A program made the position numbers and the translations under genes. From contig CATNEN010000014.1 in NCBI GenBank assembly GCA_950097015.1, forward strand, positions 1,798,001 to 1,862,000: a DNA stretch of 64,000 nucleotides. Direction: 5' to 3'. This document shows positions 20,096 to 32,250 of the stretch, one piece after another. Position 1 is the stretch's first letter. Each line of letters starts with the position of its first letter. The DNA comes from Macrostomum hystrix (lineage: Eukaryota; Platyhelminthes; Macrostomidae). The notes beneath the pieces are model-generated. The model was not told where the DNA came from, did no database searches, and saw only the letters and a program-made list of their open reading frames with translations.

Positions 20096-21462
20096 CGACA
20101 TCGCCTCAGATGAGCGGTCATCCCCTAAGATCCTCAGTTGAGCGGTCATCCCCTAAGATCCTCAGATGAGCTGTCATCCCCTAAGATCCTGAGATGAGCT
20201 GTCATCCCTAAGATCCTCAGATGAGCTGTCATCCCCTAAGATCCTCAGTTGAGCGGTCATCCCCTAAGATCCTCAGATGAGCGGTCATCCCCTAAGATCC
20301 TGAGATGAGCTGTCATCCCCTAAGATCCTGAGATGAGCTGTCATCCCTAAGATCCTCAGATGAGCTGTCATCCCCTAAGATCCTGAGATGAGCGGTCATC
20401 CCCTAAGATCCTGAGATGAGCTGTCATCCCCTAAGATCCTCAGATGAGCTGTCATCCCTAAGATCCTCAGATGAGCTGTCATCCCCTAAGATCCTCAGTT
20501 GAGCGGTCATCCCCTAAGATCCTCAGGAGAGCTGTCATCCCCTCAGATCCTCAGTAGAGCTGTCATCCCCTCAGATCCTCAGATGACCTGTAGACCTGTA
20601 AGATCAGTAGATCTGTAGATCTGTAGACCTGTAGATCTAGATCACTAGATCACTAGATCACTAGATCACTAGAGTCTAGATCACTAGACCTGTAGATCAG
20701 TAGACCTGTCATCCCCTCAGATCCTCAGGAGAGCTGTCATCCCCTAAGATCCTCAGGAGAGCTGTCATCCCCTCAGATCCTCAGATGAGCGGTCATCCCC
20801 TCAGATCCTCAGATGAGCTGTCATCCCCTCAGATCCTCAGATGAGCTGTCATCCCCTAAGATCCTGAGATGAGCTGTCATCCCCTCAGATCCTCAGATGA
20901 GCTGTCATCCCCTCAGATCCTCAGATGAGCTGTCATCCCCTAAGATCCTGAGATGAGCTGTCATCCCCTAAGATCCTGAGATGAGCTGTCATCCAGGTAA
21001 GATCCTCAGATGAGCTGTCATCCCCTAAGATCCTCAGATGAGCGGTCATCCCCTAAGATCCTGAGATGAGCTGTCATCCCCTAAGATCCTCAGATGAGCT
21101 GTCATCCCCTCATATCCTCAGTTGAGCGGTCATCCCCTAAGATCCTCAGATGAGCGGTCATCCCCTAAGATCCTGAGATGAGCTGTCATCCCTAAGATCC
21201 TGAGATGAGCTGTCATCCCCTAAGATCCTCAGATGAGCTGTCATCCCCTAAGATCCTCAGATGAGCGGTCATCCCCTAAGATCCTGAGATAAGCTGTCAT
21301 CCCTAAGATACTGAGATGAGCTGTCATCCCTAAGATCCTCAGATGAGCTGTCATCCCCTATGATCCTCAGATGAGCTGTCATCCCCTAAGATCCTGAGAT
21401 GAGCTGTCATCCCCTCAGATCCTCAGGAGAGCTGTCATCCCCTCAGATCCTCAGTAGAGCTT
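20096..21462. repeat. Minisatellite, 28-bp unit, with an internal different island
   Basis: Nearly 50 units of GAGCTGTCATCCCCTAAGAT plus CCTCAGAT. The array is broken at about 20582-20706 by runs of GTAGATCT and ATCACTAG, then resumes. Confidence 0.88.
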
Positions 21463-22165
21463 TTATGCACCAGACAGTTTAATGGTTGGTTCTTGCAAAA
21501 TTAGCGCCTTTTTCGGAGGGACTGATGTATTAGATGCCCATTTTTTCTGTTTGAGTCGAACGGAGCCATTCGCTACTGTGAGCCTTAGCTGACTTTGAAT
21601 TTCATTGTGAAATGTATCCGATTTTCTGTCTGCTTCCGGACTCAATGATGCACGGACGCGTCATCCTTGAGAACGCATGCACCGTTGAGCACTTGCACTT
21701 CTGTCTCTTTTTCTTGCTAGATTTCTTGTCACTCTCTTCTCGATTTCTTGTCACTCCATGCTCGAGTTCTTGTCTCTGCCCATTTCCCTGCCTAGAATGT
21801 CAGCTGCTATTTCACTTCGGGTGACTGCAGCGACGTCAATATAAAATTGAAATTCCCATGAAACCTTGGAGTCTATGCTCAAAGCGAACTCGCGCAGACC
21901 TTCAAATTTGGACTTCCTAATTGCGACAGGAAGAAGAGTTCTGTTCTGTTCCCCCCGTAAATTACCTGGACTGAGGGACGACAGGGAGGCGAGGACAGCC
22001 TCCACTTTTCCTGCTGCTTCCGGCGTCCTTCCGCCTTCTGGCTCTGCTGTTGCAGCTTGTGTCAGGACTTGCTGGCGATTCTTGACGAAATACTTAATTG
22101 ACGAGGAGGGGTGAAGGAGGGCAGGCATCGGGCGAAATTAGACAATTAAAGAGGGCTATCGATTA
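21463..22165. other. Unique intergenic DNA
   Basis: No gene recognised on either strand. Confidence 0.4.
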
Positions 22166-22915
22166 ATAAAGGGAGGAAGGGCGACTAGGAGAGGAAGGTG
22201 AGAAGTTGAGGAAGAGCGACAAGGGGAGGAATGTGAGGAGGGGAGAAAGGGCGAGAAGGGGAGGAATGTGAGGAGGGATGAAGGGCGAGAAGGGGAGGAA
22301 TGTGAGGAGGGATGAAGGGCGAGAAGGGGAGGAATGTGAGGAGGGATGAAGGGCGTCAAGGGGAGGAATGTGAGGAGGGGAGAAAGGGCGAGAAGGGGAG
22401 GAATGTGAGGAGGGATGAAGGGCGAGAAGGGGAGGAATGTGAGGAGGGATGAAGGGCGAGAAGGGGAGGAATGTGAGGAGGGATGAAGGGCGAGAAGGGG
22501 AGGAATGTGAGGAGGGATGAAGGGCGAGAAGGGGAGGAATGTGAGGAGGGATGAAGGGCGTCAAGGGGAGGAATGTGAGGAGGGGAGGAAGGGCGACAAG
22601 GGGATGAATATGAGGTGGGAGGAAGGTGAGAAGGGGAGGAAGGGCGACAAAGGTCGGGAAGGCGAGAAGAAAGTGGAATAACAGGGGAGGAATGTGAGGA
22701 GGGATGAAGGGCGTCAAGGGGAGGAATGTGAGGAGGGGAGGAAGGGCGACAAGGGGATGAATATGAGGTGGGAGGAAGGTGAGAAGGGGAGGAAGGGCGA
22801 CAAAGGTCGGGAAGGCGAGAAGAAAGTGGAATGACGAGGATAGGATGAATGGCGAGAAGGAGACGGAGGCGTGAGTGAGGATGAACTATGAGGTCAGAAG
22901 GGTGAGAAGTGTCTA
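22166..22915. repeat. Purine-rich minisatellite, 34-bp unit
   Basis: Units built on GAGGAATGTGAGGAGGGATG plus AAGGGCGAGAAGGG. A longer segment (about 22562-22680) recurs at 22715-22835, a local segmental duplication. Confidence 0.87.
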
Positions 22916-23485
22916 ACCTGGACTATAGTATACGCTGCTGGGCCGTGGCAATGACTTGGTGACTGCGGGACTGCAATGTGTTGATCTGCTCGCTATCGTC
23001 ACTGAAATCGATTTCCTGCAGTCTTTCCACCGGCGCAAGGAAAAATGCTCACTAGTTGCCGGCTCAAGCCAGGCAGTCAACAAAAATAATTAGGCCGCCA
23101 ATTTTGCGGTCGCATCTGGCGCTAAAGCTGGCGATGCGCATTTGGAAACTGGAGGGGGAAACAATTCTCCTACCCGGGTACCTGGAGGATTTTCATTGCG
23201 CGAGTGGGATGCGAAAATTGGGGACAATTTGTTGAGACTGAAAAACACCTGCGGGGCTGCAAGGCCTAATTGAGCTGCTGCTGCTGCCGCTGCTGCGCAG
23301 AGGTGCAGCTCGTAAATAGATTGCGTCGTTTAAGCGGAAATTCGCGTCTGAATGGGAACAATGGGAGCGATTGGGAAAAACAGAAATATTTAAAGTAAAT
23401 GGAGAAACTATGAAACTGGTAAATGGATTGAACGGAATCACTTGAGATTGCTACGTAAAAAGAGGGGATATAAAACTGAAATGAA
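22916..23485. other. Unique intergenic DNA
   Basis: A (CTG)-rich stretch lies near 23275. No gene recognised. Confidence 0.4.
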
Positions 23486-24085
23486 AGGAGGGAGTTGGAA
23501 CAGAGATGAAGGGAGGCCGTTGGATGCAGCGATAATGGGAGATGTAACAGAGATGCAGGGATGAAGGGAGATGTAACAGAGATGCAGGGATGAAGTGAGG
23601 TGTAACAGAGATGCTGGGATGAAGGGAGATGTAACAGAGATGCAGGGATGAAGGGAGATGTAACAGAGATGCAGGGATGAAGGGAGATGTAACAGAGATG
23701 CAGGGATAAAGAGAGATGTAAAAGAGATGCAGGGATGAAGGGAGATGTAACAGAGATGCAGGGATGAAGTGAGGTGTAACAGAGATGCAGGGATGAAGGG
23801 AGATGTAACAGAGATGCAGGGATGAAGTGAGGTGTAACAGAGATGCAGGGATGAAGGGAGATGTAACAGAGATGCAGGGATAAAGAGAGATGTAAAAGAG
23901 ATGCAGGGATGAAGGGAGATGTAACAGAGATGCAGGGATGAATTGAGGTGTAACAGAGATGCAGGGATGAAGGTGGATGTAACAGAGATGCAGGGATGAA
24001 GGGAGATGTAACAGAGATGCAGGGATGAAGGGAGATGTAACAGAGATGCAGGGATGAAGGGAGATGTAACAGAGATGCAGGGATT
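23486..24085. repeat. Minisatellite, 29-bp unit
   Basis: About 19 units around CAGAGATGCAGGGATGAAGG plus GAGATGTAA. A variant with ATAAAGAGAG and TAAAAGAG recurs about 180 bp apart, hinting at six-unit block duplication. Confidence 0.87.
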
Positions 24086-24770
24086 TGATACAGAGATTGA
24101 TTAAAGTGGGAGGTGTTTCATTGGATCAGTTGGTGATGGTGAATAGGAAGTGGAAAATTGAGTTCGGGAGGATTCGGGATAATTGTAAGCCGTTGGAATG
24201 TAAGTGAAAATTTAAATGAGGAAAGTCTCCAGTGGTCTATGCAGACGTCGCCAAGATGACGTAGTAAAGTTGGGGCCCATGGGAGGCGAGTCAGACTCTA
24301 ACGGGTTCATGCGCATGCAATGCATGTATTGCGCGAGTACAGCAAAAATCACGGATGATTTCGCTTCGTGCAGAACTCAGATATTGGAGTGAGTCCCACC
24401 TCAGCCTCCGCCTTCTCCTCGTCCCTAATTACACCGGCGCTGGCAATTATCCCTGTGCACGGCCTGGCCTGGCCTGGCCTAGTTAGCAGCTTCAGGAAAT
24501 CCCGAGCCTCTTCATCCTCCCTCCTTGAGGGCTCCTCGAGGTCTCAGCCTGCCTCGTTCTAGCGTTTTCCCGCGGGAGCCGTCATTTACTCGAGCCACTG
24601 TCCAAGTCCGCAGCAAATGAGTGTTTACTTAGCGGCCTTGAGACACTGGGCCAATGGATTCGCATTAGAATTATTATAATTAGCGCGCCCTCATTTGGAC
24701 TGCCGGCCTGCGCTGTGCGGCATGCGATTGCTCCAGCCTCTTCTCCGTCTGTGATTCCTGACTGTTTTCC
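24086..24770. other. Unique intergenic DNA
   Basis: No gene recognised. Confidence 0.4.
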
Positions 24771-25330
24771 TCTCGCCCTGTCTCCCTCTCGCCCTGTCTC
24801 CCTCTCGCCCTGTCTCCCTCTCACCCTGTCTCCCTCTCGCCCTGTCTCCCTCTCGCCCTGTCTCCCTCTAGCCCTGTCTCCCTCTCGCCCTGTCTCCCTC
24901 TCACCCTGTCTCCCTCTCACCCTGTCTCCCTCTCGCCCTGTCTCCCTCTCGCCCTGTCTCCCTCTCGCCCTGTCTCCCTCTCGCCCTGTCTCCCTCTCGC
25001 CCTGTCTCCCTCTCGCCCTGTCTCCCTCTCGCCCTGTCTCCCTCTCGCCCTGTCTCCCTCTCGCCCTGTCTCCCTCTCGCCCTGTCTCCCTCTCGCCCTG
25101 TCTCCCTCTCGCCCTGTCTCCCTCTCGCCCTGTCTCCCTCTCGCCCTGTCTCCCTCTCGCCCTGTCTCCCTCTCGCCCTGTCTCCCTCTCGCCCTGTCTC
25201 CCTCTCGCCCTGTCTCCCTCTCGCCCTGTCTCCCTTTCGCCCTGTCTCCCTCTCGCCCTGTCTCCCTCTCACCCTGTCTCCCTCTCGCCCTGTCTCCCTC
25301 TCGCCCTGTCTCCCTCTCGCCCTGTCTCAA
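24771..25330. repeat. Minisatellite, 16-bp unit CCCTCTCGCCCTGTCT
   Basis: About 35 highly uniform units. The long frames across it are repeat artefacts. Confidence 0.93.
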
Positions 25331-26091
25331 TCTCATTGATTCCCAGATCTAAATCCCCTTACTGGATCCCGATAGCCAAAGTACGCGGCCGGTGTCACTC
25401 AAACGCTCGGCATCTCTCTTCACTCCCCAGATCTGCCAGCCCAACTGTGTCTGGCCCGACCCTGCGCACCGCAATCTGTCAGCCTGGCCCCTCAAATAAT
25501 TCGCCAAGATTTGCATGAAACACTCGCTGCTCCCGGCAGCTGTTTCTCGTCCGCAACAAAAGTGCTCCCAAGGCGGCTGGCTGGCCGCTGAAATTATTCG
25601 CCTGCCCCGAGGCCCTTTTTTTACCGCCGCTCGTAAAATCCCGCCCGAAATCCCCATAGGCAGCTTCTGACCCTCTCGTGCTCTTCTTCATTTTCCCTAA
25701 AATAGGCGAGGGATATGAAACCCGCGGCTGCCGCTAAAGTAGGACTGATTAATCTCCCTTCTGGAGGCCAGAGGCTTCCATTTCCCCTCCTCCCATCCCG
25801 GCCTCCCCTCCGGCCTCCCATGCTTGATGGGGTCGAATTGTGGGGGAAAAAACTCCCCTCATAGCCTGCAATATCCCATCTTATTCCCTTTTGCACATAT
25901 CGTACATAAAAGAGAAAGTAGCCTTATATAATGCTATACTGGATTCTCCTGAAAGAATACGAGACATGTAAGACGGGAAGGGGAAGAGGGGATATTGCCC
26001 TGGCCACAGCATCCCATCTGGCCTTGTTGATGGGCTTCGGAGAGAGGAGCTCGCGGCTGGAATCCCGAGAAAAGATAGAAGGAAACTAGTC
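25331..26091. other. Unique intergenic DNA
   Basis: No gene recognised. Confidence 0.4.
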
Positions 26092-26215
26092 ACTCCCCTG
26101 ACTAACTAGTCACTCCCCTGACTAACTAGTCACTCCCCTGACTAACTAGTCACTCCCCTGACTAACTAGTCACTCCCCTGACTAACTAGTCACTCCCCTG
26201 ACTAACTAGTCACAC
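26092..26215. repeat. Short 20-bp tandem array
   Basis: Six copies of CACTCCCCTGACTAACTAGT. Confidence 0.92.
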
Positions 26216-26271
26216 TACCGACAAACTTTTCACTTCTATGCCTCAGTCAGTCTCAGCAGAGGTCATCCCAA

Positions 26272-28387
26272 GATCTGCTCTCGAAAAGACCCCAACTGCT
26301 CTCAAAAAGATCCCAACTGCTCTAGAAAAGATCCCAACTGCTCTCGAAAAGACCCCAACTGCTCTCGAAAAGATCCCAACTGCTCTCGAAAAGACCCCAA
26401 CTGCTCTCGAAAAGATCCCAACTGCTCTCGAAAAGATCCCAACTGCCACTCGAAAAGATCCCAACTGCTCTCGAAAAGACCCCAACTGCTCTCAAAAAGA
26501 TCCCAACTGCTCTAGAAAAGACCCCAACTGCTCTCGAAAAGACCCCAACTGCTCTCAAAAAGACCCCAACTGCTCTCAAAAAGATCCCAACTGCTCTAGA
26601 AAAGACCCCAACTGCTCTCGAAAAGATCCCAACTGCTCTCGAAAAGATCCCAACTGCCACTTGAAAAGATCCCAACTGCTCTCGAAAAGATCCCAACTGC
26701 TCTCAAAAAGATCCCAACTGCTCTCAAAAAGATCCCAACTGCTCTAGAAAAGATCCCAACTGCTCTCGAAAAGATCCCAACTGCTCTCGAAAAGACTCCA
26801 ACTGCTCTCAAAAAGATCCCAACTGCTCTAGAAAAGACCCCAACTGCTCTCGAAAAGACCCCAACTGCTCTCAAAAAGATCCCAACTGCTCTCGAAAAGA
26901 TCCCAACTCTAGAAAAGATCCCAACTGCTCTCGAAAAGATCCCAACTGCTCTCGAAAAGATCCCAACTGCCACTTGAAAAGATCCCAACTGCTCTCGAAA
27001 ATATCCCAACTGCTCTCGAAAAGACCCCAACTGCTCTCGAAAAGATCCCAACTGCTCTAGAAAAGATCCCAACTGCTCTAGAAAAGATCCCAACTGCTCT
27101 AGAAAAGATCCCAACTGCTCTAGAAAAGATCCCAACTGCTCTCGAAAAGACCCCAACTGCTCTCAAAAAGATCCCAACTGCTCTCGAAAAGATCCCAACT
27201 GCTCTCGAAAAGATCCCAACTGCTCTAGAAAAGATCCCAACTGCTCTAGAAAAGATCCCAACTGCTCTCGAAAAGACCCCAACTGCTCTCGAAAAGATCC
27301 CAACTGCTCTCGAAAAGACCCCAACTGCTCTCGAAAAGATCCCAACTGCTCTCGAAAAGACCCCAACTGCTCTCGAAAAGATCCCAACTGCTCTCGAAAA
27401 GATCCCAACTGCCACTCGAAAAGATCCCAACTGCTCTCGAAAAGACCCCAACTGCTCTCGAAAAGACCCCAACTGCTCTCGAAAAGATCCCAACTGCTCT
27501 CGAAAAGATCCCAACTGCCACTCGAAAAGATCCCAACTGCTCTCGAAAAGACCCCAACTGCTCTCGAAAAGATCCCAACTGCTCTCGAAAAGATCCCAAC
27601 TGCCACTCGAAAAGACCCCAACTGCTCTCGAAAAGACCCCAACTGCTCTCAAAAAGATCCCAACTGCTCTAGAAAAGACCCCAACTGCTCTCGAAAAGAC
27701 CCCAACTGCTCTCAAAAAGACCCCAACTGCTCTCAAAAAGATCCCAACTGCTCTAGAAAAGACCCCAACTGCTCTCGAAAAGATCCCAACTGCTCTAGAA
27801 AAGATCCCAACTGCCACTTGAAAAGATCCCAACTGCTCTCGAAAAGATCCCAACTGCTCTCAAAAAGATCCCAACTGCTCTAGAAAAGATCCCAACTGCC
27901 ACTCGAAAAGATCCCAACTGCTCTCGAAAAGATCCCAACTGCTCTCGAAAAGATCCCAACTGCTCTAGAAAAGATCCCAACTGCCACTCGAAAAGATCCC
28001 AACTGCTCTCGAAAAGACCCCAACTGCTCTCAAAAAGATCCCAACTGCTCTAGAAAAGACCCCAACTGCTCTCGAAAAGACCCCAACTGCTCTCAAAAAG
28101 ACCCCAACTGCTCTCAAAAAGATCCCAACTGCTCTAGAAAAGACCCCAACTGCTCTCGAAAAGATCCCAACTGCTCTCGAAAAGATCCCAACTGCCACTT
28201 GAAAGGATCCCAACTGCTCTCGAAAAGATCCCAACTGCTCTCAAAAAGATCCCAACTGCTCTCGAAAAGATCCCAACTGCCACTTGAAAAGATCCCAACT
28301 GCTCTCGAAAAGATCCCAACTGCTCTCAAAAAGATCCCAACTGCTCTAGAAAAGATCCCAACTGCCACTCGAAAAGATCCCAACTTC
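26272..28387. repeat. 2.1-kb minisatellite, 21-bp unit
   Basis: About 100 units of GATCCCAACTGCTCTCGAAA plus one A. Variants at a few positions (GACCCC, CTCAAAA, CTAGAAAA, CCACTCGAAAA) occur in repeated orders, so multi-unit blocks have duplicated. Because 21 is a multiple of three, several frames stay open, which is an artefact. Confidence 0.95.
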
Positions 28388-28850
28388 TAATTTCACGAAT
28401 CTGTCATTTCTCCCGTTACTAACCGCAGTATTTGGAAGCTTCTGTCTATGGCGATAATGGCGAGTCATAAACTAGTTTGTTAATATCTATTTTGCCCAAG
28501 CAATGTGATTTCCTAATTCAAAGACACAATCGGCGGTGCCTTCCCTTTCACTTCTAGCCAGTCCGGATTCACAGTCACGTGTTTTTCCTTTGATTTTGTT
28601 TCGCAAAAGGGATATGCTAGCTCAGAAGACATCAACTAGGCCCCACCTGATGCAAGATCATCAATTTGCAGCCGGTGGAATCCCAGCGGCCCATCCAACG
28701 CCTCCTGATCACGCTGTCTCCGCGTGGGCCACATCTCGTCGGGGTGGTGGCGCGGAGGTCGCAAGGAGGAGCTTCGAAAACAACCCGGCCGAATTGTTTC
28801 CTGAAATCGTTGCCGCCCTCATCATCCGGAGCCCAACATTTCCTCGCCGC
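28388..28850. other. Unique intergenic DNA
   Basis: No gene recognised. Confidence 0.4.
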
Positions 28851-29656
28851 ACCTGCTGACAGACACTGTTTCTAAGAAATATAGACTGTGGGAATCAGGC
28901 TGCTGACAGACACTGTTTCTAGGAAATATAGACTGTGGGAATCAGGCTGCTGACAGACAATGTTTCTAGGAAATATAGACTGTGGGAATCAGGCTGCTGA
29001 CAGACAATGTTTCTAGGAAATATAGACTGTGGGAATCAGGCTGCTGACAGACACTGTTTCTAGGAAATATAGTCTGTGGGAATCAGGCTGCTGACAGACA
29101 CTGTTTCTAGGAAATATAGACTGTGGGAATCAGGCTGCTGACAGACACTGTTTCTAGGAAATATAGACAATGGGAATCAGGCTGCTGACAGACACAGTAT
29201 CTAGGAAATATAGACTGTGGGAATCAGGCTGCTGACAGACACTGCTTCTAGGAAATATAGACTGTGGGAATCAGGCCGCTGACAGATACTGCTTCTAGGA
29301 AATATAGACTGTGGGAATCAGGCTGCTGACAGACACTGCTTCTAGGAAATATAGACTGTGGGAATCAGGCTGCTGACAGACACAGTTTCTAAGAAATATA
29401 GACTGTGGGAATCAGGCTGCTGACAGACACAGTTTCTAGGAAATATAGACTGTGGGAATCAGGCTGCTGACAGACAATGTTTCTAGGAAATATAGACTGT
29501 GGGAATCAGGCTGCTGACAGACACAGTTTCTAAGAAATATAGACTGTGGGAATCAGGCTGCTGACAGACAATGTTTCTAGGAAATATAGACTGTGGGAAT
29601 CAGGCTGCTGACAGACAATGTTTCTAGGAAATATAGACTGTGGGAATCAGGCTGCA
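28851..29656. repeat. Minisatellite, 47-bp unit
   Basis: About 17 units around CTGCTGACAGACACTGTTTC, followed by TAGGAAATATAGACTGTGGG and AATCAGG. Confidence 0.93.
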
Positions 29657-30514
29657 GTCGGCAATGCTGGGCGTGTTTGCAGCATGCTTGCGGATGAGTT
29701 CGGGAAGAGATTTGAGATGGCAGCAATAGTTGAGCAGACTCCGTTCTCAACTGAGCGAGTCTGTCAATCTGCGACTCTTCGACTCTGCGGAGGCGGTTGT
29801 TGGGACGGGATAAGCTCGTGTGGGTGGTGAGCTGCTCGAAGGGACTTGAAAGAAAACTAGTAAGGAGGAGCGGAGGACGCGGGACGCGGTGCTCGGGCTT
29901 TATCGATCGGTGCAGTCCCTTATCCCATTTTTTTCTTCCCAATCGAGTGCGGGCTTTGCCGAGGCCTTCGCCTCAATGTACATGTTCGCGAGGCCTCCCC
30001 CGGCAAAGAATTCGAGTTGGGAAGAAATTCAAGAACTCCTCGGCTGCCAAGAAGAAGGCCCCAGCTGCCTTGTACTATTTATATGCAGCCTGTGAGGCCG
30101 CAATGGGACAAGCTCCCGGATGTCTGGCGGCTGGGTGAAAAGGGATTTAATTTTGTGCGGCTTCGGACTTGTCAGACCGCTGAGCTCAGCGCGTGAGTAT
30201 AAGCAGGCTTAAGGGATATTTTGATGGGAATAGCTGCACCCGCAAGCAGGATCTGATCTTTTGCGAGTGCTGACTGGACTATCGGGATATTTGACCAGTG
30301 AGATATTTCATTACTGGGATATTTTAGCTTGCAATATTAAATCAGTGGTATAACGAATCATTCTCTATCCCATCAATAATGAGGAGATTGTTATGAAGCA
30401 TGGTGACATGGGATCACATGGGTATGGAGCAAATGGGATGCTGAAAATGGAATTTTTTTAATTGCTATATTTAATTATGATGATTGGGATCGCTTTGTTG
30501 GAGAATCTTGGGGA
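29657..30514. other. Unique intergenic DNA
   Basis: Short frames only; no gene recognised. Confidence 0.4.
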
Positions 30515-31228
30515 TATGGGATCATTTGGATGTATTATCATTGGGGTATGGGATCATTTGGATGTATTATCATTGGGATATGGGATCATTGTGATGTATT
30601 ATCATTGGGATATGGGATCATTGTGATGTATTATCATTGGGGTATGGGATCATTGTGATGTATTATCATTGGGATATGGGATCATTTGGATGTATTATCA
30701 TTGGGATATGGGATCATTTGGATGTATTATCATTGGGATATGGGATCATTTGGATGTATTATCATTGGGATATGGGATCATTGTGATGTATTATCATTGG
30801 GTATGGGATCATTTGGATGTATTATTATTGGGATATGGGGTCATTTGGATGTATTATCATTGGGATATGGGATCATTTGGATGTATTATCATTGGGATAT
30901 GGGATCATTGTGATGTATTATTATTGGGATATGGGGTCATTTGGATGTATTATCATTGGGATATGGGATCATTTGGATGTGTTATCATTGGGATATGGGA
31001 TCATTGTGATGTATTATCATTGGGATATGGGATCATTGTGATGTATTATCATTGGGGTATGGGGTCATTGTGATGTATTATCATTGGGGTATGGGATCAT
31101 TGTGATGTATTATCATTGGGATATGGGATCATTGTGATGTATTATCATTGGGATATGGGATCATTGTGATGTATTATCATTGGGATATGGGATCATTGTG
31201 ATGTATTATCATTGGGATATGGGATCAT
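30515..31228. repeat. Minisatellite, 32-bp unit
   Basis: About 22 units around GGGATATGGGATCATTGTGA plus TGTATTATCATT; the ATTTGGA and ATTGTGA subtypes are grouped. Confidence 0.93.
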
Positions 31229-32250
31229 TGTGATGTAGAGTCATGAGGATATTGCATTGTTAGTATTCATAATCATCCTGATGAAAAGTCACAGGGTACT
31301 CGAATATTGAAATAGGGATTTTTGGGATGTACGTAGAAACATTGAGAAATATTATCCTGGGCACACGGGATCGTTGTGATGTGAAATGCCCTGTGCCGCA
31401 TTCTCGGATGTTCACACGGGTTGAGTTTGTTAGCTGAAGCGAGGACAGACAAACAAGAGGACAAAGAGGCCAGCTCACAACTGGCATAGTTCTCCATCAT
31501 GCCCTTTGTGCTTTGAGCAGTGGAGCAAGAAAGCAGTCTCAAATTCATACACATATAGACATGCGTAGCCTATACTCAGAACCTTTGAGCATTAATAGTT
31601 GGCCATGCAAGGTTGCCAGCCCGTACAGCATGGGCGCAGCAGCAGCAGCAGCAGCAGCAGCGGGGGCACCGGGCGAAATCTCATTTCCCATTTCAGGGAG
31701 GAAGACTGTCTTTGAGGGGCTTCATTTCCTCTGGAAATCACCGGCCCGCTGTGCCGAAGGGGGAGCGGGAAGACGGGGCAGTCTGGCGGCCCTTTTTGTT
31801 CCACCTCGAAAGAAAACAAAGAAAGCAGAAAGGAAAGAAAAGCAGTGAGACAGATTTGAGACATCTCAAGAACCTGGGTGGGGCCGCTGAGCACGAGTCT
31901 CAATCAGAAGCAGTCTCCTGCTAAAAGCAGCAGCAAAGCCAATCAGTATAATCAGCGATTCTTCAATGGACCAGACGATGTAGAGGGAGCTTCGCCTCTC
32001 AAAGACAAGCCCAGCAGAGTCGCGTCCGCGCACCTTTGCCCGCGGCCCTAATCCGTTGAAGACGGGGCCTTAATCTGCTACATGCTTGAATGGCAATTCT
32101 AGACAAAATTTCATTCATCAAGTCACTAGTAGACAGGAACTTTGGGTGATTTCACTGGAGATTTCAACTGAATTTGTGTTAAAATGCTAATTATGTTTCT
32201 GTTAATTAAATTTTTATAACCTGATATGAGAATTACTCCCATGTTTAAAT
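31229..32250. other. Unique intergenic DNA
   Basis: Contains a (GCA)n run near 31637. No gene recognised. Confidence 0.4.

Noticed and set aside
24715-25518. Long open frames on both strands over the CCCTCTCGCCCTGTCT array
   Set aside because: The protein is a pure translation of the 16-bp unit (period 48 nt); no splice or start context.
26238-28390. Many overlapping frames of up to 314 codons, both strands
   Set aside because: The 21-bp period is divisible by three, so stop-free frames are automatic.
29577-30138. Short frames of 68-121 codons on both strands
   Set aside because: No conserved motifs, partly over the 47-bp array, no splice or poly(A) support.
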